DNA of 64,000 nt from Saprospiraceae bacterium (GCA_016718205.1 JADKEB010000010.1:233960-297959); one strand, 5' to 3'. Positions 20,227 to 30,663 are shown, numbered from the stretch's first letter. Notes: generated by a model not told the origin, from the letters alone. Program-made: numbers and translations.

Positions 20227-20847
20227 ATGAAAGTTTCCGATTTTTTCCAATTTTTATTCAGACTTACTGTTTCTAAAAATCAACTTATTAGGGACATCGA
20301 TGCGCTAAGGACGGAAATTCTTTCTCTCAAGGAAAAATTAATTCCTTTTACCAATGAAGAGATGGAGTTGCTGTCCCTGAATCAAAGTAATTTTTCAAAA
20401 AAAAGAGGATTTGTAAAACTCATCAAAGGTATTTTTGACACCATTTATTTTGAGAACCTGATCGCCTACGTTATTCGTGAATATTCAAATCAACAAAAAT
20501 TGATATTGGTCACAACAACTACCGATGAGTTTGTTTATCTAGTAAAACCGGACAAGACCCATATTTATATTAACAATGCCGAAGCCGGAATTCTTACCAA
20601 AGATGGTAAATTCATTAGTTTGAGAAACCAATTATTAGGTACTGTAGATGGTGCTGATCACTTGCCAACTCATAAGATAATCATCAATGACAAAGACTTT
20701 GGTTTTATCTCAAATCCGCGATTAAAAAATCACACCATTCCAAGGGCGTTTAATCTGCTGAAACCAATGAAAGAAGACGAAAAATTAATATTTTTATGTC
20801 TTACGTTGATCAATCTTGTAGAAGAATCTCAGTTGCCCAAAGGCTAA
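20227..20847 (+). CDS. Hypothetical protein with N-terminal coiled coil
   Basis: 206 residues, 35 bases after the sigma gene and perhaps co-transcribed. Residues ~20-45 (RDIDALRTEILSLKEKL) are a likely coiled coil; the rest is soluble alpha/beta with no motif I can name (LVTTTTDEFVYLVKPDKTHIYI in parts suggests strands). Function unknown. Repeat copy B follows 33 bases after its stop. Confidence 0.6.
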   Translation: MKVSDFFQFLFRLTVSKNQLIRDIDALRTEILSLKEKLIPFTNEEMELLSLNQSNFSKKRGFVKLIKGIFDTIYFENLIAYVIREYSNQQKLILVTTTTDEFVYLVKPDKTHIYINNAEAGILTKDGKFISLRNQLLGTVDGADHLPTHKIIINDKDFGFISNPRLKNHTIPRAFNLLKPMKEDEKLIFLCLTLINLVEESQLPKG

Positions 20848-20880
20848 AATACAAATTTTCTATTTTTTTAAATTACACAT

Positions 20881-21052
20881 GAGTCTACTCCGAAAACAAA
20901 TGTTTTTATGGTAATAAAACGTTTTTCAGCCTTCCCCATGCCTATTCGGCAGGCAGGCCTAAAGGGAAACATTTGATTATCAATGAGGTAGAAATCAATA
21001 TTTTTTTAATACTTTTCATCAAAGATTTTTCTGAGTGGATTCAATAGTTCAT
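20881..21052. repeat. Dispersed intergenic repeat, copy B
   Basis: Partner of 5444-5608: same GAGTCTACTCCGAAAA start, same GGCAGGCAGGCCTAAAGG core and same TTTTTCTGAGTGGAT end, with scattered substitutions and small indels. Non-coding. Confidence 0.7.
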
Positions 21053-21259
21053 TTCTCAACTTCATTTCTTCATCATCCACCATATATAGAATTAATTTTC
21101 TTAAGTGTTCCATGAGATTTGATTGTACTCCACCTTTCAGAGATTAGAGCATATGCACGATGTCATCGAAGCCATTTTTGTCAAAAAAATGTCAAATGGA
21201 TAAAATAAATCGGAAATAGATATCACCATATACGCAAAACAATTACTTTTGTATCGGCC

Positions 21260-21324
21260 GCTGCCTACAATGTCATTGGATTTCCGCACCTGTTGCCAAT
21301 GAGAAAGTAGGCAGCATTTTTTTT
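21260..21324 (+). terminator. Two-tier hairpin with T run (terminator or small structured RNA)
   Basis: Outer stem GCTGCCTAC / GTAGGCAGC (21260-21268 with 21307-21315), symmetric internal loop, inner stem CATTGG / CCAATG (21274-21279 with 21296-21301), a 16-base loop, and an eight-T run directly after. No gene ends within 400 bases upstream, so it may end a small RNA rather than an mRNA. Confidence 0.65.
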
Positions 21325-22095
21325 GCCAGCCTTTACCTTAAAAATTGTCATTTTGATACCCTCCACAAATCTTCATTGTTATCCCTTAGGAAATCTTCAA
21401 GGGTAACACGGATTTTACTTTTTTTTCAAAAAAAAATTGAAAAAAAAATTGTGAGTTTAAATTTTTATTCTTATATTTATTGTGTTAACTCAAAATAGAG
21501 AATACTCTAATTACTATAAGGTGTTTGTAATATATAGCATTAAAATGGGTACTATGCATATATCTATTTTTTTTCTCAGACTACTCACATCATGAAATGA
21601 CGACATTTAGTCAGGAACGGCCATCCTGCTAAAGATGACAAGGGTGGATTATCGACTTTTTAACTTTCCGCACATATTGAGATACTTCAGGGAATCCTGT
21701 AGTGATCTTATGAGCCTACGTGATGTTTGCTTCATATTTTTGGTAAGATAGTATTCAAGATATTACTATTGTCTTGTCCTGTCTAACTAAAATCGCTGTA
21801 CTTGACTGGTGTAGTAATATTGCTACGCAGATGCTTAGACTCCACACGCACCACTTTTGAAGTTTATGTGATCCTGGATACAAAATATGACATTCTTTTT
21901 TGAACATTCCGGATCCTCAGAATTTTTGTAACCATAGTTATGGCTCTTTAATGCATTTCTGTTGTACACATCTTAGTTTGATGGTGTAGCAGGTAGGATT
22001 TGATTTTGGGTTGATGGCAACGAGGATGCCATAATTATGATTTGCTGTAAATGTAGGAATATGATATTTTTTAAAAACAAATAAAATTTACAATT
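21325..22095. other. 770-base gene-free region
   Basis: No ORF of useful length on either strand and no match to the repeats found elsewhere in the window. Long A and T runs at 21418-21450. It lies directly before the T9SS/RHS block and could hold its promoter or a decayed gene. Confidence 0.4.
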
Positions 22096-23379
22096 ATGAA
22101 ACATTTTATGATTATTTCTTTAATCTATTTTCTATCTGCATCAACTGCAGAAGCCCAAAACTTTAGGTCTTTTAGAAATGATGATTATGAAAAAGTCCTG
22201 AAACAAGATTCTGTTTCAAAGAAAAACATCAGGACAGCTGAACAGAATTTTGAACAATTTTTTAAACAGGAATATGATATCTATAAAAAAATAGAACCTG
22301 TTACGTTGCCATTGGTCATTAATATAGTATTACCTGAAGATCGAGGGGTGAGTTATGAACAAGTGTCAGCGCAGATTGATGCTCTTAATAGGGCTTTTTC
22401 CAACAGAGCAGGAATGCCCCTTGATGATATCTTTTATAAACAAGCCGCAGATACTGAGATCAGATTTTGTGTGCCTGAATTAAGTCCGAAGTATATCAGA
22501 GAAGTGAAACTCAAGAAAGGAGAACAAGTTTCGGATTTTTGGTCCATGAAGAATAACGGGAAGGGAATAAAAGCTTTTCAGCCTCATAAACACATCAATA
22601 TATGGGTTGTGGATATTCCTGATGTAAAAAAAGAGACACAGTCATTTAGCTCAGGAGGTTTTGCTCAACTCCCTTTCAGAAATCAGGATTCAGATGGCAT
22701 TGTCATAGATGTAGATTTATTCGGACCACAAAAGGACAATCCGATGTATAGCAAAGGCTATACGCTTGTCCACCTGATGGGTATATATCTGGGCTTGAAA
22801 CCTCTCAATGGTTTTTTTGATGACTCCGGTGACGGCGTTGATGATACACCTGAAAATAATACTGAAACCTTAATCTGTCTCCCGCAAAGAGAAGACTATT
22901 ACGTATCGACAGGAACCACAGGAAATCAGCGGCGCATGACACGAAACTTTATGGATAATATTCCTGATGAATGTGCGGCCATGTTTACCTACGGCCAAAA
23001 AGTCAGGATGCATGCGGTCTTGTCGGAAAAAGGGCCAAGAAATGCATTGAAAATGGTGGGGAATCAACCCTGCGATCAACTCACTCAACGAACAAATGCC
23101 CAAGAAGTTGCAGAAATCCGCAGGATCCCTGAGTTTAAATTATACCCAAATCCAACTTCAAATCTTCTGACCATAGAAGTAAATCAGGAGCAGTTATCAG
23201 ATGGTAAAGGTACTATTTACAGTTATGATGTATATGATTTTACCGGAAAGAAGATGGCCAATGGAAACCTTGAAAATGATAAAGAAATCAATGTATCATC
23301 CTGGCAAAACGGAAGCTATGTATTTGTAATCAGGAACGAGCATACTGTCGAAACTAAAATATTTGAAGTGATCAAATAA
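22096..23379 (+). CDS. Pappalysin-like protease homologue with destroyed zinc site and T9SS sorting domain
   Basis: 427 residues: signal peptide (to AEAQ), pappalysin/cytophagalysin (M43-like) fold, and a C-terminal type A T9SS sorting domain starting FKLYPNPTSN and ending near TKIFEVIK. In active relatives the metal site reads HExxHxxGxxH followed by a Cys and an MD turn. Here the same place (residues 226-236) reads HLMGIYLGLKP: Glu, the second His and the third His are gone. Surrounding features remain, including DDTPENN, CLP and NFMDNIPDECAAMFTYGQK..RMHAVL. It is probably a secreted pseudo-enzyme. It sits 69 bases before the RHS gene on the same strand, so co-expression is likely. Confidence 0.88.
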   Translation: MKHFMIISLIYFLSASTAEAQNFRSFRNDDYEKVLKQDSVSKKNIRTAEQNFEQFFKQEYDIYKKIEPVTLPLVINIVLPEDRGVSYEQVSAQIDALNRAFSNRAGMPLDDIFYKQAADTEIRFCVPELSPKYIREVKLKKGEQVSDFWSMKNNGKGIKAFQPHKHINIWVVDIPDVKKETQSFSSGGFAQLPFRNQDSDGIVIDVDLFGPQKDNPMYSKGYTLVHLMGIYLGLKPLNGFFDDSGDGVDDTPENNTETLICLPQREDYYVSTGTTGNQRRMTRNFMDNIPDECAAMFTYGQKVRMHAVLSEKGPRNALKMVGNQPCDQLTQRTNAQEVAEIRRIPEFKLYPNPTSNLLTIEVNQEQLSDGKGTIYSYDVYDFTGKKMANGNLENDKEINVSSWQNGSYVFVIRNEHTVETKIFEVIK

Positions 23380-23448
23380 GTAATACACCAACATCCAAAA
23401 GTGTATTATATTAAAAAAAATATTAAGTAAGCAAAAAAAAATAAATAC

Positions 23449-26400
23449 ATGAAAAAGTATATTTTAACAGCGTTATATTTCATCCTGTTTTGGATGACCC
23501 AAGCACAACCAAGTGCCCCTACTGTAAATGGTCTGGGATATGCCAAATTTGTAGAATTTCCCATCAGTCCATTTACAGGGACATTTTCGTACTCTGTGCC
23601 AATAGGTACGGTGACATCCGGATCACTGTCTCTGCCCGTATCAATAGATTATCACTCCGGAGGTAACAGTGTAGGGGATCCAGCCAGCAATGTAGGCCTT
23701 GGGTGGAATCTCAATTATGGTGGATCTATAATCAGAACTGTGAAAGGTTTACCAGATGATGTTTTCTATGTAAGTACTTCACCATATCAATCGATAGGAT
23801 ATTGGTTCAGCCCTACAAATAATACATCTGGAGCAAATTACAATGATATGGCAGTAGGTTCTATTGATGGTGAACCGGATATTTTTACTTGGAGTGCAGG
23901 AGGTCAGGGAGGAAAATTTTATTTTGATAGAAATCATAATATCGTCCATATTACAAAAACCAATGTTCAAATAAGTCTAATTAATATAAATTCTATATTT
24001 AATAGTGGTTTTAAAATTGTAATTGCAGATGGTACAACTTTCTATTATAACAATGCACATAATTCGACTAATCGAAATAATAATAATTATCAATTTATCA
24101 TAGAATGGGGCCTAAAAAAAGTTGAATCATATGATAAAATGGATTCAATAATATTAAATTATGTGTTAGGAAATGATCTTTTGTACCCAACTTTGGCAAT
24201 GCCTACTAAGCATGGTACTTCTCCCAGCAATCTTGAGACTAATTCAAATTCAAATATTGACAATAAATTGTTGGAGTTGAAATTGACAGAAATAATTGGC
24301 TCAAATAGCAAGATATCTTTTACAACAAGTAACAGAGATGACTTATTGGAATTTGAAAATAGGTTTTTTGAAAAGCCTCAAAAAGTGGATTTTATAAAAT
24401 ATGAAAACGGGTCGAGTTGTATAAATTTTCATCTTAGTTATGATTATTTTAAATCTATTTCTAATGCTGCATATGCATTTGATAAAAGATTGAAGTTAAC
24501 TTCAATTCAAAAAAAGTGGTGTTCTCAACAAACTCAAAATGAACCACCCATCATTTTTGAATACAATGGCAATACTCTTAATGATGGTTCACAATTTTTT
24601 CCCAAGTTACTTGATAAAAATATAGACCATTACGGATATTATAATAAAAGCGTCAGTGAAAACAACTATAGTACTGTAGATATGATACAGCCTACATCTC
24701 TATATTTTAATGGTAATCATTACAATGTTGGAAACGCCAACAGAACTCCTAATTTTAATGCTGCATTGAATGGAATGTTAAAGAAAATTACATTACCTAC
24801 AAAGGGTACCATTGACTATACATATGAGCAGAATGACTATTTAGGTAGTCCAATATATAATTCTGAATTTTCTTTCCTTAAATATTGTGGACTACCTTGC
24901 GGTGCCGAGAATTTTTCAAAAACAGTTGATGTCACTCAAGACATGAAAAATACCGGTGTGATTACACTTACAGGAGTAGGATTTGAGGATTGCAATGGTG
25001 AGAATTATACCTGCAGTACCCAGTCACCGAGGTTTTCAAAACTCAGGATTTACAATACATCATACACCGAAATATACGCTTACGATTTGCCTGTAAGTGC
25101 TTATGCCACGAATAGTGTGCCTATCAACCTATCATCTATATCAGGAGTAGTTGCCGGGAACTCATATATATTCGAACTATCTGTACAAAATTGTATTGGA
25201 TATTGTTCTATGGAGTGGCAAAATTTAAATAATAATGTAGCTGGTCCAGGCATAAGGATAAAGCAAATCAAGGTGAGTGATGGCATAAACACATCCAATG
25301 ATATTATAAAAAACTATAGTTATACAAAATTTTCCAATCCTAATCAGTCAAGCGGTTTTGTGATCAATACGCCAAAATATGGACAATCAATCACAGGTTT
25401 TAGTTATGTTGTTTTTAGTGCATATTCCCTCAAAACTCTTCAAAATACTGATGGATTTGGTATCGGATATGAAAATGTAACCATTGATTATGACGGCAAT
25501 GGAAAAGAAAAACTCACATTTCATAAGGAAATTGAAGCTCCAACAACTGAATATCCACCTAAACCAAATCAGGTATTGATCGGAAGGCAACTTATTTCTG
25601 AAACTCTAGACAATAATAATATTATTAAATCCAATGGTTCTATTACCTATAATAATGAATTAAATACATTATCTGACTACTTCCATCAAGCATTTGTACT
25701 CAACAAAGTCTTTAATGTTTTATGTTTTTGCCAGGTACCTCAACTTACAGCTGGAGGCTCTTATCGGCTCAAAACCAACCGCTACGTAAGTGTATCATCA
25801 GAGGTGACAACTGTCGATGGAGTGACCACGACGACCAATTACACCTACAATACAACGGTCAATCCTCCAATATTAGGACCCATAGAGTCCAGTATGACCA
25901 ATAGCGATGGCAAGGTGAGCAAAACAAAAGTAAGATATACATCGCAGTATGATCCTGACGCATCACCTCAGACACTAAGTGTAAAAAATGCTTTTCTTGC
26001 CAGAAATATCAACATCCCATACCAGACTATCACCGAGGTAGATGGGCAAGATCTCAGCGGAGCCAGGACATTGTTTGCCTTGTGGGATAATGCTGGACTA
26101 CCTGTCAATGGCACAATACCACGGCCGCAGTATGTCGAGAAGTATGAAAGAACCTGGAACAGTTCCGGCGTACTACAGGCAAAAAGCTGGACCAGACAAA
26201 AAACCTTCAATGCATACGGGCATAAAGGCAAGCTGACTTCATATTTTGACGATGGATATAATAATACAATATTGGGATATGATCCTAGCAACTATAATGT
26301 CATTAGTAAAACATACGATGCTCATACGACCACTTATGAGTATTATCCTAACAGTACCCTATTAAAAAAAGTAACAGATATAGACGGTACCTCCATGTCT

Positions 26401-29400
26401 TATGAATATGACAATCTGCTCAGGCTATGGAAAGTCATTGACAATAACAAACTGATCACTAAAACGAATAGCTATTACTTTGGAAGTGGCACGAGTACTG
26501 ATCGACATAAGACTACAGCCATTACAACGTTTCAAGGTGCCAACAATACCAATAGCCAACTTACTACGCTCGAAAACATCACTTATTATGACAATCTCGA
26601 AAGACCTATACAATTGATGAAAAAAGGTCAGTCGCCCACCAATAATGACGTGGTGGTATCAATGGAATATGATAAGTACGGACGATTGGTCAAAGAATAC
26701 CTGCCTGTAGAGGGTACAGGCTCTACGGGCAATTTTATAGATATACAACCTACCTGGAAACATAACCTCACTACCTATGAGTCATCTCCGCTCTCCAGAA
26801 AAGTAAGTACCCTGCCTCCAGACTGGTATGCCACCACTTATGAGTACGGCAGCAACACAACTGCATCTGATGGTGTCATCACAGATCCAAAAACCAACTA
26901 TACTTACCCACAAAACAGCCTTTTTAAAACAATAGTTGTAGACCCCAATAACAACAAGAGGATATCTTTTACCGATAAAAAAGGAAGGATCATACTGAGT
27001 GCAAGCTACAATGGCACCAATCTGGCATCCACTGCAGCAGCAGATAAAAAGGTGACTTATAGTGTATATGACCTCAAGGACAGAACCGAAGCGGTTGTAG
27101 TCCCCGGAGCGACGTGGGCATCCACTGATCTGAACTACTACTACCAGTATGATGGCGAGGATAAGTTGATATACAAAAAACTGCCATCCAGAGGAGACGT
27201 TCATTTTGTGTATAACAATAAGGATTTGATAGCTGGATGGCGTGATAACAATTTGGGAAGCAGCAAGTGGCTTGCCACAGAATATGACAGTTATGGCAGG
27301 AGTACCAAATCAGGTTTTGCATTGGGTGCTTCGATCAATCTAAACGCTCCTTCTTTTTCTGAATTGCACACTGAAACCATTTATGGTACAACTGGTATAG
27401 AAAAAGGAAAAGTGAAAACAGATAAAAGTGTCATTCTAGGTACGAATCCAGCAACATGGCTTCAAACTACTTACACTTATGATCCAATTACAGGCCGTTT
27501 GTCATCGTCAAATGGTAACAATCACCTGAATTCTGGTGATTTGACTACAGGGCTAGTCTCATCATATGTATATGACAAAGGGGGCAATGTGACCAATACC
27601 AATACCGGCATTATACCCACATCCGGCGGTACAAATCTTCCTGTAAACTATATCAATAAATATGACCATGTAGGAAGAAATACTGAAAATGTATTTCAAT
27701 ATAATGGAAATACAGCTACCACGCTGTCAAAACAAGTATTTAATCATCGTGACGAACTCATCACAAAATATCAGGGCAAAACCAGCCTTACAGGTCACTT
27801 AGAATATCTTCAGGAAATCAACTATAGTTATCTGACCAATGGTCTGCTCAGTGCCATAAATCAATATACAACTGGAGGCAATCAATATTATGATGTGTGT
27901 AGCACGCCTAATCCGGGCAGCTACGGTACATACAATGACAAAGACCTCTTCCATCTGAAGCTACACTACGATACTGATCCTATGGCATTTTGGGGTGCAG
28001 GCTATACCAGAAAAAATGGGGAGATATCGCATGCTGTGTGGCAAGTCAAAGGCCGGGCGATACAAGCATACAGATATGACTATGATCATCATGGGCAAAT
28101 GACCAATGCCGCTTATTTTGAAGCTCCTATGTGGGGAATATGGGGATTTACCAATCGCTACTCAGAGACAGTCCAATATGATCGACGTGGCAATATCACC
28201 AATCTCACAAGGTACGGAGTAGCCAGCCCGACCACCTGTGGCACTGCAGTCTTGATCGATCAGCTCACATACAACTATAGTGGTCAGACCGGCAACAGGG
28301 TAGCCAGTATTACCGATGCAGCTCCTGCAGCAACCGCACAGCTTGGGTTTAAACCGGTCACAGGAGCATCATATAGTTATGATGCCAATGGCAATATCAC
28401 CGCTGATCCATACAAAGGTATCACCAGTATCCTGTACAACCATTTTGACAAACCGACGCGTATCAACAAATCCAATGGCTGGTATATCACCTTTACCTAT
28501 GATGGCTCAGGAGGTATGGTCACTAAGTCTATTTTCAATAATAGTAACGTACTCCAAGAAAAACGTGACTATATCGGGAACTTTGAGTACGTAGGTGGTG
28601 TTTTAGAGTCTGTCATGCATAGTGAAGGGCGGTACAGAAGTGCTACTGCCAGGCATGAGTACACCATGAAGGATCATCTGGGCAACACCAGACTTGTATA
28701 CAGTGATACTAATAATGATGGTATCATCACTGTCAATACAGAAATCCTGCAAGAGACGCATTACTATCCGTTTGGACTGGAGTTTCAGGGGCACTACATC
28801 CAGCAGTCAGGCTTCGACTATCGCTACAAATACAACGATATCGAACGTCTCAAGGATCTGGATGTAGGGATTGATATGGCCTACTATAGAGGTCTTGATC
28901 CAACAACTGGTAGATGGATGCAGGTGGATCCTAAGGCGGAGCAGGCAGGATTTGGTATGAGTCCTTACTGCGCTATGGGGAATAATCCTATATTGTATGC
29001 TGATCCCAATGGAGATTTAGCCCATATTTTAATTGGGGCTGTTATAGGCGGAGTTGGAAATTTAATTTATCAGGGAATAAGTGGAAATTTAAATTCATTC
29101 TCTGATGGTTTAGTAGCATTTGGAATTGGTGCAGGAGCTGGTGCATTAGGGGCAGCTACAGGAGGTGCTTCTTTGGCTGCCATGGGAACTGCAACTTCTG
29201 TAGGTTCAGCAATTGGTGCTGGAGCTATATCCGGTGCAGTTGGTGGGGCTACTGCTGGCTTTTTTCAAAATACTGGAAATGCATTATACTTTCAAAATGC
29301 GCGTTTAGGCGATGCATTATACTCAGGATTGCAAGGGGCACTTTGGGGAGGTATTGGAGGTGCTGTAATTGGAGGAGTTGTTGGAGGATTAAGCTATAAA

Positions 29401-29910
29401 CCATCTAATGTAGGAGGAGGTGTAAATCCAGCAGTGAGTCCGGCAGATGATTTAGTATCAACAAGTGGCAAAAGAGGTGTTATAGAAATTGGAGAACTTT
29501 TACCTGCTTCAAATCAAGGAGCTGAAGGTTTGGATATTGTTGCAGCGAGAAGTTCAGGTTTGTATACAGGTCCTGTTTCAGATTATCAATCACTTTCTGG
29601 GTTTTGGCCTGAAAATAATGGTGCATTGGGTAATTGGACACGGCAATTTTTAATGCCAGGCACAGAAATTGATAGATTTGGGAGCAATTTTGGAAAATAT
29701 TTTTCACCTAAAGGTACTCCATTGAATATGAGAGCTTTACCAGAAGGAAATACTGGTGTTTATAATGCTTATAAAGTTGTTAAGCCTTTTGAAGTGCAAA
29801 CTTCAACTATTGCTCCTGCATTTGGAAAAATTGGTTTAGGGAAACAATATTTGTCACCAGTCAATATTAATACTTTACTTAAAAGAGGAATAATTGTTCC
29901 AACCAAATAA
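23449..29910 (+). CDS. RHS/YD-repeat polymorphic toxin with C-terminal TNT domain
   Basis: 2153 residues, intact. Signal peptide (1-19, ending MTQAQ). The N-terminal part is the beta-rich shell of secreted RHS proteins (SYSVPIGTVTSGSLSLPVSI, GLGWNLNYGG). YD-type repeats run from about residue 950 to 1740. The RHS core boundary motifs are KDHLGNTRLVY (near 1742) and YYRGLDPTTGRWMQVDPKAE (near 1812), followed by YADPNGD, a glycine/alanine-rich linker, and a tip from about 2050: MPGTEIDRFGSNFGKYFSP, GTPLNMRALP, and FGKIGLGKQYLSP. That tip matches the TNT (tuberculosis necrotizing toxin, NAD+ glycohydrolase) family. The immunity gene follows two bases after the stop. Export to the surface is likely, but no T9SS sorting domain is present. 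Confidence 0.93.
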   Translation: MKKYILTALYFILFWMTQAQPSAPTVNGLGYAKFVEFPISPFTGTFSYSVPIGTVTSGSLSLPVSIDYHSGGNSVGDPASNVGLGWNLNYGGSIIRTVKGLPDDVFYVSTSPYQSIGYWFSPTNNTSGANYNDMAVGSIDGEPDIFTWSAGGQGGKFYFDRNHNIVHITKTNVQISLININSIFNSGFKIVIADGTTFYYNNAHNSTNRNNNNYQFIIEWGLKKVESYDKMDSIILNYVLGNDLLYPTLAMPTKHGTSPSNLETNSNSNIDNKLLELKLTEIIGSNSKISFTTSNRDDLLEFENRFFEKPQKVDFIKYENGSSCINFHLSYDYFKSISNAAYAFDKRLKLTSIQKKWCSQQTQNEPPIIFEYNGNTLNDGSQFFPKLLDKNIDHYGYYNKSVSENNYSTVDMIQPTSLYFNGNHYNVGNANRTPNFNAALNGMLKKITLPTKGTIDYTYEQNDYLGSPIYNSEFSFLKYCGLPCGAENFSKTVDVTQDMKNTGVITLTGVGFEDCNGENYTCSTQSPRFSKLRIYNTSYTEIYAYDLPVSAYATNSVPINLSSISGVVAGNSYIFELSVQNCIGYCSMEWQNLNNNVAGPGIRIKQIKVSDGINTSNDIIKNYSYTKFSNPNQSSGFVINTPKYGQSITGFSYVVFSAYSLKTLQNTDGFGIGYENVTIDYDGNGKEKLTFHKEIEAPTTEYPPKPNQVLIGRQLISETLDNNNIIKSNGSITYNNELNTLSDYFHQAFVLNKVFNVLCFCQVPQLTAGGSYRLKTNRYVSVSSEVTTVDGVTTTTNYTYNTTVNPPILGPIESSMTNSDGKVSKTKVRYTSQYDPDASPQTLSVKNAFLARNINIPYQTITEVDGQDLSGARTLFALWDNAGLPVNGTIPRPQYVEKYERTWNSSGVLQAKSWTRQKTFNAYGHKGKLTSYFDDGYNNTILGYDPSNYNVISKTYDAHTTTYEYYPNSTLLKKVTDIDGTSMSYEYDNLLRLWKVIDNNKLITKTNSYYFGSGTSTDRHKTTAITTFQGANNTNSQLTTLENITYYDNLERPIQLMKKGQSPTNNDVVVSMEYDKYGRLVKEYLPVEGTGSTGNFIDIQPTWKHNLTTYESSPLSRKVSTLPPDWYATTYEYGSNTTASDGVITDPKTNYTYPQNSLFKTIVVDPNNNKRISFTDKKGRIILSASYNGTNLASTAAADKKVTYSVYDLKDRTEAVVVPGATWASTDLNYYYQYDGEDKLIYKKLPSRGDVHFVYNNKDLIAGWRDNNLGSSKWLATEYDSYGRSTKSGFALGASINLNAPSFSELHTETIYGTTGIEKGKVKTDKSVILGTNPATWLQTTYTYDPITGRLSSSNGNNHLNSGDLTTGLVSSYVYDKGGNVTNTNTGIIPTSGGTNLPVNYINKYDHVGRNTENVFQYNGNTATTLSKQVFNHRDELITKYQGKTSLTGHLEYLQEINYSYLTNGLLSAINQYTTGGNQYYDVCSTPNPGSYGTYNDKDLFHLKLHYDTDPMAFWGAGYTRKNGEISHAVWQVKGRAIQAYRYDYDHHGQMTNAAYFEAPMWGIWGFTNRYSETVQYDRRGNITNLTRYGVASPTTCGTAVLIDQLTYNYSGQTGNRVASITDAAPAATAQLGFKPVTGASYSYDANGNITADPYKGITSILYNHFDKPTRINKSNGWYITFTYDGSGGMVTKSIFNNSNVLQEKRDYIGNFEYVGGVLESVMHSEGRYRSATARHEYTMKDHLGNTRLVYSDTNNDGIITVNTEILQETHYYPFGLEFQGHYIQQSGFDYRYKYNDIERLKDLDVGIDMAYYRGLDPTTGRWMQVDPKAEQAGFGMSPYCAMGNNPILYADPNGDLAHILIGAVIGGVGNLIYQGISGNLNSFSDGLVAFGIGAGAGALGAATGGASLAAMGTATSVGSAIGAGAISGAVGGATAGFFQNTGNALYFQNARLGDALYSGLQGALWGGIGGAVIGGVVGGLSYKPSNVGGGVNPAVSPADDLVSTSGKRGVIEIGELLPASNQGAEGLDIVAARSSGLYTGPVSDYQSLSGFWPENNGALGNWTRQFLMPGTEIDRFGSNFGKYFSPKGTPLNMRALPEGNTGVYNAYKVVKPFEVQTSTIAPAFGKIGLGKQYLSPVNINTLLKRGIIVPTK

Positions 29911-29912
29911 AT

Positions 29913-30170
29913 ATGACAATACTGCAATTGGAAAAGAAATTAATTAAATTAAATGTTTCTCAAAGAGAATTTTCATTAAAAGGTGATTTGATGTTCGATG
30001 CAATAAATTTAATTAGAAATTACGATAAGTGGGAAGTGTTTTATCTAGATGAAAAAGGTAATCGAAATGACCAACTAAAATTTGATGACGAAAGTTCAGC
30101 TTGTGAACACATATATAGTTTATTTAAGGAATCCAAAAGGATATCTAGAATCTTTAAACTAAATTTATAG
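29913..30170 (+). CDS. Probable immunity protein for the TNT-domain toxin
   Basis: 85 residues, starting two bases after the toxin stop. It is small, acidic and soluble, with a short alpha/beta pattern (FSLKGDLMFDAINLIRN, KWEVFYLDEKGNRN, FDDESSACEHIYSLF). The segment WEVFYLDEKG...FDDESSACEHI resembles small proteins often found directly behind TNT-tipped RHS toxins in other bacteria, from memory of the family. The position strongly supports an immunity role; binding to the TNT domain is inferred. Confidence 0.75.
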   Translation: MTILQLEKKLIKLNVSQREFSLKGDLMFDAINLIRNYDKWEVFYLDEKGNRNDQLKFDDESSACEHIYSLFKESKRISRIFKLNL

Positions 30171-30246
30171 TATATAGTAACCCCCGATCGTGGCAGTTTG
30201 CAACTGCGATGCTATACATTCAGAATTTGTAATTCGTTTTTTAGAA

Positions 30247-30289
30247 AAGCCACACAACAGAAAATAAAAAAGTTGTGTGGCTTTTTTTA
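30247..30289 (+). terminator. Array terminator hairpin, copy 1
   Basis: AAGCCACACAAC pairs with GTTGTGTGGCTT across a short A-rich loop, followed by a T run. It is the first of six near-identical hairpins (also at 33249, 36968, 38966, 40872 and 53758). Just upstream (30190-30240) is a TTTGCAACTGCGATGC block that is repeated at 33190 and, inverted, near 53700. Confidence 0.8.
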
Positions 30290-30577
30290 TATCTGTCTAT
30301 GTGATAACAGGGTAGCCAGTATTACCGATGCTGCCCCAGGAGCCAACGGTCAGCTTGGGTTTAAACCGGTCACAGGAGCATCATATAGCTATGACGCCAA
30401 TGGCAACATCACAGCTGATCCGTATAAGGGTATCACCAGCATCCTGTACAACCATTTTGACAAACCAACCCGTATCAACAAAAATAACGGATGGTATATC
30501 ACCTTTACCTATGATGGATCAGGGGGCATGCTCACCAAGGCTATATACAATAATAGTAATATACTCCAAGAAAAAAG

Positions 30578-30663
30578 TGACTGAATGATCCCTGCCATTG
30601 GCAGGGAATCGGGTGATACTAAATCACCCGATAAGGAAGGAACTGTGCAAAACTTTGCACAGC
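30578..30663 (+). repeat. Three-hairpin element E1
   Basis: Starts TGACTGAATGAT. Hairpins are TCCCTGC/GCAGGGA (30589-30607), ATCGGGTGAT/ATCACCCGAT (30608-30632) and TGTGCAAA/TTTGCACA (30644-30661), with AAGGAAGGAAC between the second and third, and a terminal GC. It interrupts the RHS core after GTGAC, and the first TGA is in the RHS frame. Confidence 0.75.
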
